Origin: an uncultured Jannaschia sp.
GTDB lineage: Bacteria; Pseudomonadota; Alphaproteobacteria; Rhodobacterales; Rhodobacteraceae
Direction of reading: 5' to 3'
Assembly: GCF_947494055.1 (NCBI RefSeq)
Contig: NZ_CANLTR010000034.1
Location: forward strand, 1-37,014
DNA: 37,014 nucleotides
The position numbers were made by a program, and so were the translations under genes. Positions 18,246 to 25,629 of the stretch are shown here, in pieces (the stretch's first letter is position 1; each line of letters begins with the position of its first letter). Below the pieces are notes generated by a model that did not search any database, was not told where the DNA came from, and saw nothing but the letters and a program-made list of their open reading frames with translations.

Positions 18246-18271
18246 GCGCGAGGGTGTTTCGTCCCTCGCGC
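18246..18271 (+). terminator. Strong stem-loop between usp and tctC
   Basis: Perfect 9-bp arms GCGCGAGGG (18246-18254) and CCCTCGCGC (18263-18271) enclose an 8-base loop, ten bases after the usp stop. No T-run follows. It may stop part of the transcripts, or stabilise the upstream message while tctCBA is expressed at its own level. Confidence 0.5.
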
Positions 18272-18355
18272 CACAACGAAGAGCCGCGGCAAGCGGCCGA
18301 AGAAAGCGGGATGGGATAAGCCCATCCGCTCGAACATCTAGGGAGGACTAAAACC

Positions 18356-19342
18356 ATGAAAAAGCGCAATATTGTCGGACTTCTCGGAAGCGCCGTCTTT
18401 GGGCTGTCATCCTTCACCGGCGCGGCTGTTGCCCAGGACTGGGAGCCGAGAAGGCCCATCAGCTTGATCATCATGGCGGGCACCGGCGGCGGCGCCGACC
18501 AGATCGCACGCTTCATCCAGTCGGTCGCCCAGCAGAACGACATGACGCCGCGTCCGCTCGTGCCGGAAAACCGCGGCGGCGGCTCCGGCGCCGAGGCGCT
18601 GATCGCGGTGAACAACACCAATGCCCCGGACTACACGATCCTGGCGACGCTGAACTCGTTCTTTACCACGCCGCTGCTCCAGAGCAACCTCGGCATCGAC
18701 ATCACCGAGTTCACACCCATCGAGATCATGGGGGTCGATCCCTTCGTGCTCTGGGTGAACGCCGATTCCGGCATCACTTCGTTCGAACAATGGGTCGAGG
18801 AAGTGGGGAGCATGGAGCCAAACCAGTACGTCATGGGCGGAACGGGTCAGGGTCAGGAAGATTCCCTGGTGATCGGCTGGCTCGAGTCGAACTTCGACCT
18901 CGACATCAAGTACATCCCCTTCTCCGGTGGCGGCGAGGTGGCCGCGGCTCTCGCCGGCAACCAGGTCATGGCGACGGTCAACAACCCCGCCGAGGCGCGA
19001 GGCTTCCTTGCCAACGGGGACGTCGTTCCGCTGGCCATCTTCTCCGAGGAACGCTCGCCGAACCTTCCCGACGTTCCGACGATGGCGGAGCTGGGCCACG
19101 ATTTCACCTACTACAACCAGCGTGCCATCGTCGGCGCCCCGGGCATGTCCGAGGAGGCGGCAGAGTACTACCGCGACCTCTTCCAGCAGATCTACGATGG
19201 CGAGCAGTGGCAGCAATACATGGAAGCCGAGAGCCTGGAGCCGCTGCAATTGGATGCGGAAGAGCAGACGACGTACTGGGAAGAGCAGATCGCCCGTCAC
19301 GAGGAACTTCTGGCCGAGATCGGCACCCAGGCGGCGGAATGA
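18356..19342 (+). CDS. tctC: Tripartite tricarboxylate transporter substrate-binding protein (TctC type)
   Basis: A 328-residue periplasmic binding protein. The amino end is a signal peptide (MKKRNIVGLLGSAVFGLSSF, likely cut after AVA-Q around residue 25). Next come PRRPISLIIMAGTGGGADQIAR, the family's first carboxylate-binding loop, and YVMGGTGQGQED, the second. It has a good AGGGAGG ribosome site. It starts an apparent tctC-tctB-tctA unit. The ligand is not shown by sequence; with the oxalate genes upstream, oxalate or another small di- or tricarboxylate is likely. Confidence 0.9.
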   Translation: MKKRNIVGLLGSAVFGLSSFTGAAVAQDWEPRRPISLIIMAGTGGGADQIARFIQSVAQQNDMTPRPLVPENRGGGSGAEALIAVNNTNAPDYTILATLNSFFTTPLLQSNLGIDITEFTPIEIMGVDPFVLWVNADSGITSFEQWVEEVGSMEPNQYVMGGTGQGQEDSLVIGWLESNFDLDIKYIPFSGGGEVAAALAGNQVMATVNNPAEARGFLANGDVVPLAIFSEERSPNLPDVPTMAELGHDFTYYNQRAIVGAPGMSEEAAEYYRDLFQQIYDGEQWQQYMEAESLEPLQLDAEEQTTYWEEQIARHEELLAEIGTQAAE

Positions 19343-19395
19343 TCTTCCCGTCCTGAACCGGATCTTCTGAAAGACATGGCCTAGGGAGGGCTGGA

Positions 19396-19899
19396 ATGCG
19401 CCGCGCCGAAATCACCACAGCGGGGGTTCTGGCCCTCCTTTCCATCTACATGATGTGGAAGAGTACCGAACTTCAGATCGGCTATATCCGGGGCTCCGGT
19501 CCCGGGGGCGGCTTCTGGCCGTTCTGGCTCTCCGCCATCATGCTGCTTTGCACCGTGCTGATCGCGATCAACGGGGTGCGAAGAAAATCGCCTCCGTCGC
19601 AAACGGACGAGCCGTTTCTCGACGGTTTCGCGCTCAAGAACCTGGTGTTCGTCGGCGGAGCGCTGGTCGCCTTCCTGCTGTTGATCAGCGTCGTCGGCAT
19701 GCACATCGCGATCTTCCTGTTCCTGATCTACTACGTCGGGTTCCTGGGGCGGCACTCGTTCGTCGTGACCGCGAGCCTCGCGATCGGGGTGCCGATCGCG
19801 TTCTTCTTCTTCTTCGACGGATTGATGCGCATCCCGATGCCCACCGGAATGGCGTTCACGAATCCGCTCTACGACGTGCTCTACGGGCTGATCTACTGA
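19396..19899 (+). CDS. tctB: Tripartite tricarboxylate transporter small membrane subunit (TctB type)
   Basis: A 167-residue membrane protein with four predicted hydrophobic segments: about 7-20, 33-57, 79-115 as two closely spaced helices, and 119-137. The first loop has GYIRGSGPGGGFWPFWLS, which is typical of TctB (GPGFFP-like). It is 53 bases after tctC and 100 before tctA. It is the small, poorly conserved partner of TctA in the inner membrane. Confidence 0.85.
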   Translation: MRRAEITTAGVLALLSIYMMWKSTELQIGYIRGSGPGGGFWPFWLSAIMLLCTVLIAINGVRRKSPPSQTDEPFLDGFALKNLVFVGGALVAFLLLISVVGMHIAIFLFLIYYVGFLGRHSFVVTASLAIGVPIAFFFFFDGLMRIPMPTGMAFTNPLYDVLYGLIY

Positions 19900-19999
19900 T
19901 GCAGGCCAATCAGCAGATGCGGGACATATCGGGTTTCGAGCGGCCAACCGCACGAGACGGCAAGCATACCATCGTCGGCGCGGGGAGGCGTCCGTAGAA

Positions 20000-21517
20000 A
20001 TGGATACGTTTTCACTTCTAACTGACGGGTTCCTTCTGGCGGTCCAGCCATTGAACCTTGCCCTCATCATCGCGGGCGTCACGCTGGGGCTGTTCATCGG
20101 CGCCATGCCGGGTCTGGGCTCGGTCAATGGCGTGGCGATCCTTCTGCCGGTCACGTTCCTGGTGCCGCCTGGCTCGGCCATCATCTTTCTCGCCGCGATC
20201 TACTACGGGGCGATGTACGGGGGTGCGATCAGTTCGATCACGATGGGCATTCCGGGCGCCTCGACCGCGGTCGCCACGACCTTCGACGGCCGACCTCTGG
20301 CGCTCAAGGGCAGGGCAAGCCTCGCTCTGGTGGTCGCGGCAATCGCCTCGTTCATCGGCGGATCCGTGGCGAACATCCTCTTCACGCTCTTCGCGCCGCC
20401 ACTCGCCAGCGTCGCGCTGAGCTTCGGCCCGCCCGAGATCTTCGCGCTGATGATGCTGGCCTTCGCCACCTTCGTGGGCCTGGGCGGCGACGACATCCCC
20501 AAGACGATCCTGTCGATCTGCTTCGGGCTGGTCCTCTCGGCGGTCGGCTTCGACGCGATCTCGGGGGCGCCGCGACTGGTGTTCTTCGACATCTCCGGCT
20601 TCTTGCACGGCATCAACTTCCTGGTGCTCGCGATCGGCGTCTACGGCATCGGCGAAATGATCTGGACGCTCGATTCGACCCGTGGGAAGCTCACGACGAC
20701 GAAAGCCAGCATGTCGTTCTCCGGCGTCATCAAGGACGCCAAGGAAGGCATGGGCCGGAGCTGGAAGGGTACGACAATCGGCTCTTTCGGGGGCTTCTTC
20801 GTAGGAATGTTGCCGGCGGCCGGCGCCACGCCCGGATCACTGATGGCCTACGGCGTCGCCAAGATGGTCTCCCGCGAGTCCCAGGAGTTCGGCAAGGGCC
20901 ATCCCGAAGGCGTCGCGGCGCCGGAAGCGGCCAACAACTCGGCCTCCACCGGTGCCATGCTGCCGATGCTGACGCTCGGCATCCCGGGCTCGCCCACCAC
21001 GGCGATCCTTCTGGGCGGCATGATCATCTGGGGGCTCGTCCCCGGTCCGCGGCTCTTCATCGATGAGCCGGAATTCGTCTGGGGCCTGATCGGGTCGTTC
21101 TACGTCTCGAACTTCTTTGCCGTGATCGTCAACATCGCGCTCATCCCGCTGTTCATCTGGATGCTCAGGACACCCTTCACGATCCTGGCGCCGATGATCT
21201 TCGTCCTGTCGGTCGTTGGCGGCTACGCGGCGATGCAGGACATGCACGATGTCTGGCTGCTCCTGATCTTCGGCTTCGGGGCCTACTTCCTGCGCAAGCT
21301 CGACTACCCGCTGGCCCCCGCGGTGCTGGCGATCGTGCTCGGCCCGATCGCCGAGCCGACGCTGCGCCAGTCGCTGCTGCTGTCCTCGGGCGATCCGATG
21401 ATCTTCTTCAGCCGGGGGATCTCCGGACCGATCATGGTCATCGCGATCATCCTGATCTTCCTGCCGCTGCTGAAGAAGATCTTCTACCGGGGCAGGGCGA
21501 CGAAGGCGCGCGCCTGA
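20000..21517 (+). CDS. tctA: Tripartite tricarboxylate transporter large membrane subunit (TctA type)
   Basis: A 505-residue integral membrane protein with about 11-12 hydrophobic segments, the expected TctA size. Conserved family motifs are visible: GLFIGAMPGLGSVNGVAILLP, YYGAMYGGAISSITMGIPG (about 70-90) and the mirror segment MLPAAGATPGS, then PEAANNSASTGAMLPMLTLGIPGSPTTA (about 307-335). It uses the ion gradient and receives substrate from TctC. It is the last gene of the oxalate operon, and a hairpin lies 32 bases after its stop. Confidence 0.93.
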   Translation: MDTFSLLTDGFLLAVQPLNLALIIAGVTLGLFIGAMPGLGSVNGVAILLPVTFLVPPGSAIIFLAAIYYGAMYGGAISSITMGIPGASTAVATTFDGRPLALKGRASLALVVAAIASFIGGSVANILFTLFAPPLASVALSFGPPEIFALMMLAFATFVGLGGDDIPKTILSICFGLVLSAVGFDAISGAPRLVFFDISGFLHGINFLVLAIGVYGIGEMIWTLDSTRGKLTTTKASMSFSGVIKDAKEGMGRSWKGTTIGSFGGFFVGMLPAAGATPGSLMAYGVAKMVSRESQEFGKGHPEGVAAPEAANNSASTGAMLPMLTLGIPGSPTTAILLGGMIIWGLVPGPRLFIDEPEFVWGLIGSFYVSNFFAVIVNIALIPLFIWMLRTPFTILAPMIFVLSVVGGYAAMQDMHDVWLLLIFGFGAYFLRKLDYPLAPAVLAIVLGPIAEPTLRQSLLLSSGDPMIFFSRGISGPIMVIAIILIFLPLLKKIFYRGRATKARA

Positions 21518-21548
21518 CGATCATGGGCGTCGCGACAGCACGAGAGAT

Positions 21549-21572
21549 GAGCCGGGCGACGTCGTCCGGCTC
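21549..21572 (+). terminator. Stem-loop after tctA
   Basis: GAGCCGG (21549-21555) pairs with CCGGCTC (21566-21572). The inner CGACGTCG lets the stem extend through a G-U pair, so nearly the whole element is base-paired. TTCCTGTC follows, which is only mildly T-rich. It fits the end of the gntR-to-tctA transcript. Confidence 0.5.
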
Positions 21573-21596
21573 TTCCTGTCTACAGGCCGACCCGAC

Positions 21597-23351
21597 ATGA
21601 CCCCGCCCACGGAGGAGTTCGACGCCTGGCACCCCGGATTGAAGTCCGAGCTTCCGCCCGAACTTCTGCCGCAGGTGACGCTTTACCGGCCCGCGAATTC
21701 CGAGGTCGACTATCGACAGGCCAGGGAGGCGGCGGAGTTCTGCGGGCTGAAGCCGCAGGACATGATCGCCTTCCGGGCCGACCGCCTCGCGATCCACGAG
21801 GTCCTGATCCGCGTCACCGCCGACTTCCACGTTCCCGACGGCCCGAACTACGAGGAGCTGGGCCTGAACCTGCGCAGCATGGCCAAGCGGCTCCTCGACC
21901 ATCACGTCCTGCCAAGGCAGGACGAACTGGAGGCGGCGTTCGAGGCCGTCCGGGCCGAGGCGCGGGAGCGGATCGACGCGATCCTGCACCGGGACGTGTT
22001 CGCGCCGGCCGAGCCCGTTCCGACGCCGAAACCCTCGTTTCTCGGGCGCTTCGTGGGGCGCGACAGGCCGATGCGCCGCGAGGCCCCGGCGGCGACCGCG
22101 CCCCCCGAGATCGCGGCCCTCGCAGCTTGGAAGGATGCGCTGGCCGAAACCGAGGACACGCTGGAGCAGGCCTGCCTGAGAAGCCTCGGAATGATCGTCG
22201 GCGGGATCGTGGGACGGTGCGGTCGCCTGATGGCAGACCGGGATCTTGTCGTCCGCCTGTCGACCAATCTCATCTGCAATTCCTACGGCAGCCAGCGCAT
22301 CGGCGCGCTGATCGCGCCGATCCTCCATGCCGCCGCCGAGACCGAGGGGTACCGCCTCCTGCCGCGTCAGGAGGCGCCGGTCGTGTTGAACGTCAAGGGC
22401 GCCTCGGCCGCCGGCAAGAGCACGATCCGGCCCCTTCAGCGCGAGTTGGCGGAGCGGCTGGGCGTACCCTGGGAGGATTTCGCGCTGGTCAGCCCGGATT
22501 ACTGGCGGAAGTTCCTGCTCGATTACGACAGCATGGGCGAGGATTTCCGCTACGCCGCCATGCTGACGGGGCAGGAACTCGAGATCGTCGACCGGAAGCT
22601 CGACCACTACATGGCCGCGAAGGCCGCGCGCGGCGAGATGACCCATCTGCTGATCGACCGCTTCCGGTTCGACAGCTTCGCCTCCGAGAAGAAGGACGGC
22701 GCCGAAGGACGGCTGCTCAGCCGCTTCGGCGACACCGTCTTCATGTTCTTCGTCATCACGCCGCCGACCGAGACGGTGGTGCGCGCCTGGAAGCGGGGGG
22801 CCGCGACCGGGCGCTACAAGGCGGTCGACGACCTGCTCGACCACAATGTCGAAGCCTATACCGGGATGCCGGAGCTGTTCCTGACCTGGGTCAACAAGAC
22901 CCAGCAGAAGGTTCATTTCGAGTTTCTGGACAACGACGTCCCGTTCGGCGAGCGTCCCCGGACCGCGGCGTTCGGCTGGAACGGGCAGATCCATGTCCTG
23001 GACGCGGATTGCATACGCAAGATGAGCCGGTACCGGAGGCTCAACGTCGATGCGAAGACGCCCGAGGACGTCTATCTGCCCGGGTCCGGCCCCGACGAGG
23101 ACATCCTCGCGCGGTTCGTGGAGATGATCCCGGAGGTCGTCTTTCTCGATCCCGGGGGCACGCGCGTGCTGGCGCGCATCCACGACCGGAAATGCGTCTT
23201 CGAGGTCGAGGATTTCCTGGCACGCCTCGACCTCCCGACGGACCGGCCCGACACGCCCGGCGGTCACGACGACGCCGCATCGCCCGAGACGCTGCGGACC
23301 GAGCTCGAACGCGAAAGGACCTTTACCGTCGGCCAGTGGGGAAGTGTCTGA
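21597..23351 (+). CDS. P-loop NTPase/kinase-like protein of unknown function
   Basis: A 584-residue soluble protein I do not recognise by name. Residues 1-250 form a charged, helix-rich region without a known motif. Residues 268-276 are a Walker A loop (GASAAGKST) preceded by VVLNVK, as in AAA_33/zeta-toxin-like kinases. It is followed by SPDYWRKFLLDYDSMGEDFRYA and HLLIDRFRFDSF (a possible Walker B-like aspartate), and a VVRAWKRGAATGRYKAVDDLLDHN segment resembling the lid of such kinases. Fold-level similarity to zeta toxins is inferred, but no antitoxin-like gene is adjacent and the protein is far larger than zeta toxins. The start has only a weak ribosome site, and the tct operon ends just before it. 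Confidence 0.75.
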   Translation: MTPPTEEFDAWHPGLKSELPPELLPQVTLYRPANSEVDYRQAREAAEFCGLKPQDMIAFRADRLAIHEVLIRVTADFHVPDGPNYEELGLNLRSMAKRLLDHHVLPRQDELEAAFEAVRAEARERIDAILHRDVFAPAEPVPTPKPSFLGRFVGRDRPMRREAPAATAPPEIAALAAWKDALAETEDTLEQACLRSLGMIVGGIVGRCGRLMADRDLVVRLSTNLICNSYGSQRIGALIAPILHAAAETEGYRLLPRQEAPVVLNVKGASAAGKSTIRPLQRELAERLGVPWEDFALVSPDYWRKFLLDYDSMGEDFRYAAMLTGQELEIVDRKLDHYMAAKAARGEMTHLLIDRFRFDSFASEKKDGAEGRLLSRFGDTVFMFFVITPPTETVVRAWKRGAATGRYKAVDDLLDHNVEAYTGMPELFLTWVNKTQQKVHFEFLDNDVPFGERPRTAAFGWNGQIHVLDADCIRKMSRYRRLNVDAKTPEDVYLPGSGPDEDILARFVEMIPEVVFLDPGGTRVLARIHDRKCVFEVEDFLARLDLPTDRPDTPGGHDDAASPETLRTELERERTFTVGQWGSV

Positions 23352-23629
23352 TCGGACGCGGCCCGGCAACGATCGAGCCTGGAAGCACCAGATAGCTCTG
23401 CCTTCCTCGTCAGAGACGTTGCTCCGACCAAGCGATGAACGTCATAAGCAGCCTTTCGCCGCGCCGTGCTTGAGCGTCCGCAGTGCGGGATAAGCGTCCG
23501 TTTGCTACGCTACTTCGAACGACCACTCACAGGCATCTCGAGCGACGGTTCTATTGACCGGCACCGGCATCTGTTCCGAACATCGTCCCGTGCATAATTC
23601 GGCCCGGCACAAGGGTGAAGCCACCTGTG
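23352..23629. other. Intergenic stretch after the P-loop gene
   Basis: No gene, clear promoter or RNA is recognisable in this stretch. It begins a roughly 2-kb zone of broken genes. Confidence 0.4.
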
Positions 23630-23734
23630 ACGCCCGAGGCCCCGTCCCTCCGGGACGGTCCGGTCGGTGAAGATCGTGAGGTGCACCGGGGCTTCGCGAA
23701 GCCCCGCGAGCTTGAGGGCGAGATAGTCCTGTCG
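23630..23734 (-). pseudogene. Short BluB-like (5,6-dimethylbenzimidazole synthase/nitroreductase) fragment
   Basis: About 35 minus-strand codons read RQDYLALKLAGLREAP, VHLTIFTDRT and a GLGR end, which resembles the middle of BluB (RQAKYRSLKLEGIRKAP followed by CDRT and LGR in the rhizobial protein). Nothing before or after continues the family, so this is an orphan scrap left by deletion or recombination. The 20-base perfect palindrome at 23687-23706 and the 7-bp hairpin at 23642-23658 lie inside it and are probably coding coincidences. Confidence 0.55.
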
Positions 23735-23736
23735 CG

Positions 23737-24147
23737 TACACGGGCTACGCGGCGAAAGACGCCGTCATGGGTTGCTCGGGAGCTTCGGTGATCTGCAATG
23801 CGTTCCTGGGCGAAATGGACGACATCAGCAAGCTCTCTGCGGATTCCGAGACCTTCGACGTGTCATCCGGCAACGGCTGGGGCTGGGGCACTGAGGTCTC
23901 GGGTTCAGGCTTCTACTATGAGGATGACGGGGCCTACAAATTTACCCTCGGCAAGACGCACTACAGCAATTCTGGAGCTGGCCTAATCGCGCGCTACGAA
24001 ACTAAGAAGCTTCGCGTCTCGCGCATGCCTGAGCAGATGGTGCAGCTCGTGCCGAACCCGCTTCCCGCGTCGGCATTCCTGATCGCAGGAGCCATGGGCG
24101 CGCTCGGCTTCACCGCGCGCCGTCGCAAGGCTCAGGGTGCATCCTGA
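23737..24147 (+). pseudogene. C-terminal part of a VPLPA-CTERM-type exported protein, 5'-truncated
   Basis: The frame encodes the end of a surface-type protein. It has a Gly/Ser/Asp-rich part with paired cysteines (MGCSGASVIC) and then a sorting tail: NPLPAS, a hydrophobic helix (AFLIAGAMGALGF) and a basic end (TARRRKAQ), the tripartite VPLPA/PEP-CTERM layout recognised by exosortase systems. No signal peptide or good start is present. The homologous-looking text begins right after the BluB-like fragment, so the 5' part was lost at a junction near 23735. The ATG at 23767 gives 126 residues without a signal, which is unlikely to be functional. Confidence 0.6.
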
Positions 24148-24252
24148 AGCTCTTCGATCTGGCAGGCCGCTTCGGCGTCCTGCCAGATGTTCTGCGACGG
24201 ACTAGATTTCGATCAAGGGTTTTGCAACGTCCGAGGCGAGGATCTGGTATTC

Positions 24253-24280
24253 AAAAAAACAGGTGTTTTCTGACACCTGT
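24253..24280 (-). terminator. Intrinsic terminator, minus strand
   Basis: Perfect 8-bp arms (ACAGGTGT 24259-24266, ACACCTGT 24273-24280) with a 6-base loop are followed on the minus strand by a run of about seven T (plus-strand A-run 24253-24259). This is the clearest rho-independent terminator in the window. The nearest minus-strand gene is vapC, over 300 bases upstream, so it may have served a lost gene. Confidence 0.75.
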
Positions 24281-24307
24281 CGGCTGGTTCGGTCAGCGCG
24301 GATTTTA

Positions 24308-24325
24308 CAGAATGACTCAGTCCGT
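24308..24325. repeat. Copy 1 of an 18-base near-repeat
   Basis: CAGAATGACTCAGTCCGT matches 27034-27051 at 16 of 18 positions. It lies just before the IS5-like remnant, so it may be the trace of an element end. Confidence 0.4.
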
Positions 24326-24344
24326 TAAGTCATGCCTACCCGAA

Positions 24345-24600
24345 GCGATTGGCCGTGCTTGCCGCGAGAGATCGGCCTCTTGACGATCGAAGATGCGACC
24401 CAGATCGGTTCCGCAAAGCTGTTGCTGACTGGGGGATGATGCCCTGCATTCGGGCCGGAAGGCCCAAGGCATACCCGCAAGCCATGACAGATGCCGCTAT
24501 AGAGAACGTGACCGGATCAAGATCATGTTCGGGCGCCTGAAGGACCGGGGACACGTGATACGACAGGTCCCCTGCCGTGTTCCTCCCGGCCATCGCAACA
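24345..24600 (+). pseudogene. Degenerate IS5-family transposase C-terminal remnant
   Basis: Three reading frames in turn recall the end of an IS5-type transposase. The first has VLAARDRPLDDRRCDPDRFRKAV and GMMPCIRAGRPK (family: LADRGYDADWFR, CIPGRK). The second has RYRERDRIKIMFGRLKDRGH. The third has YDRSPAVFLPAIA (family: YDRCPTVFLSAIALA). At least two frameshifts and internal losses make it non-functional. It lies directly beside the vapC stop. Confidence 0.7.
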
Positions 24601-24602
24601 GG

Positions 24603-24992
24603 CTACCGGACTAGGACGACCTGCACGCCGACGGCCTGGGCTACATTTGCCCAAGCCCTGTCAGCTGTCACCGCTGGCAAGTTCAGGGCAACAGCCAACG
24701 CCAGGCAGGACCGATCGCCGAGGCTGAGCCCGTCGCCCGCCGTTGCATCGCGCATTTGACCGGCAATCATGGCTTGGGCCTCGTCATGAGGATGAACATC
24801 GAGACGTAGGCGAGAAAGCAGGTCGGGCACGACCTTGGGCGGTATTCCTTTCTGGATCGTCTTGGCAACGATCTCCTGCAGGTTGACGGTCGAAATGGCT
24901 GCATTCCGCAGCCACTCGCGAGCCTTGTCGGATCCCTTCTCTCCCTGAAGGTCGACGAACACCGCGGAGGTGTCGATCACGCAGATCGCCAT
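24603..24992 (-). CDS. vapC: PIN-domain toxin (VapC-like)
   Basis: A 129-residue PIN-domain protein with the acidic residues expected for the Mg-dependent RNase site: Asp7 in CVIDTSAV, Glu40 in NLQEIVAK, Asp93 in SLGDRSCLALA and Asp111 in VTADRAW. Its ATG overlaps the stop of the AbrB-type gene by four bases, the usual antitoxin-toxin arrangement. It would cleave a structured RNA such as tRNA when free of its antitoxin. The carboxy end abuts an IS5-like remnant but looks complete. Confidence 0.88.
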   Translation of the reverse strand: MAICVIDTSAVFVDLQGEKGSDKAREWLRNAAISTVNLQEIVAKTIQKGIPPKVVPDLLSRLRLDVHPHDEAQAMIAGQMRDATAGDGLSLGDRSCLALAVALNLPAVTADRAWANVAQAVGVQVVLVR

Positions 24993-25261
24993 CAGCGTGG
25001 TGCCGTGCCGGATCCGCCACCTTGCTCCGCCGCAGCATCGGCCCGGCGTTCGGCAATGACCTCGCTCGCGATATCTTCTCCACCGGAGACATAGGATCGG
25101 AACAGAGCACCTGCCTCGTCGAGGGAGTGATCAGCGGTGGTAAGCCGTACTACATCGCCATCGATCTCCGCCATCACCTGACCGCCCCGCTCGACGCCGA
25201 GTTGTCGCCGCATTTGGGCAGGAAGGACAAGCCGACCATTGGGAAGGACATTCACACGCAT
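24992..25261 (-). CDS. vapB: AbrB/MazE-type antitoxin (VapB-like)
   Basis: An 89-residue protein starting MRVNVLPNGRLVLPAQMRRQLGV, the swapped-hairpin AbrB/SpoVT DNA-binding fold (residues 1-45). It is followed by a linker with a helical tail that would occupy the PIN toxin. A TTG at 25276 would add five residues, but the ATG at 25261 fits the fold start. It is coupled to vapC by an ATGA overlap. Autoregulation at the AT-rich upstream region is expected from the family. Confidence 0.85.
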   Translation of the reverse strand: MRVNVLPNGRLVLPAQMRRQLGVERGGQVMAEIDGDVVRLTTADHSLDEAGALFRSYVSGGEDIASEVIAERRADAAAEQGGGSGTAPR

Positions 25262-25629
25262 GGGACACCTGACCAATAAAATCGTAATGGATAGATAGAC
25301 GAAAATTGGTCACTTATCAATATACGGTCAAGATAGTCTAAGTTACCAAGCTTAATGTGTGGAGCACTAAGCTCAGAAGGGTCATGCGACCGAAGTCGAC
25401 CTAATAGTCCGAACATGCTGGCTCACGCAGGAACCGTGCATGCAGCACATGTCCACAAGGGGATCCGATGCCGGCCATATAGCCGAATGTTCTGCTTGCC
25501 GAACTGCTACGCCACCACATTACCAAGACGGATGCTTGCACCTTGCCCGTCTACTGAGCCCGGCATTTGGCTGTGATCCGGAAGGACGATATGCGTCGTC
25601 CCTCCGGCATTATCGTTCGTTTCGAGGCG
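25262..25629. other. AT-rich gap upstream of vapB; no gene seen
   Basis: The part next to vapB (about 25270-25370) is clearly more AT-rich than the window and probably holds the vapBC promoter and operator. The rest, up to the SDR stop, shows no recognisable gene, RNA or repeat. Confidence 0.4.

Noticed and set aside
23687-23706. 20-base perfect palindrome as a regulatory or recombination site
   Set aside because: It lies inside the BluB-like coding remnant (codons for AGLREAP), so codon content alone can explain it.
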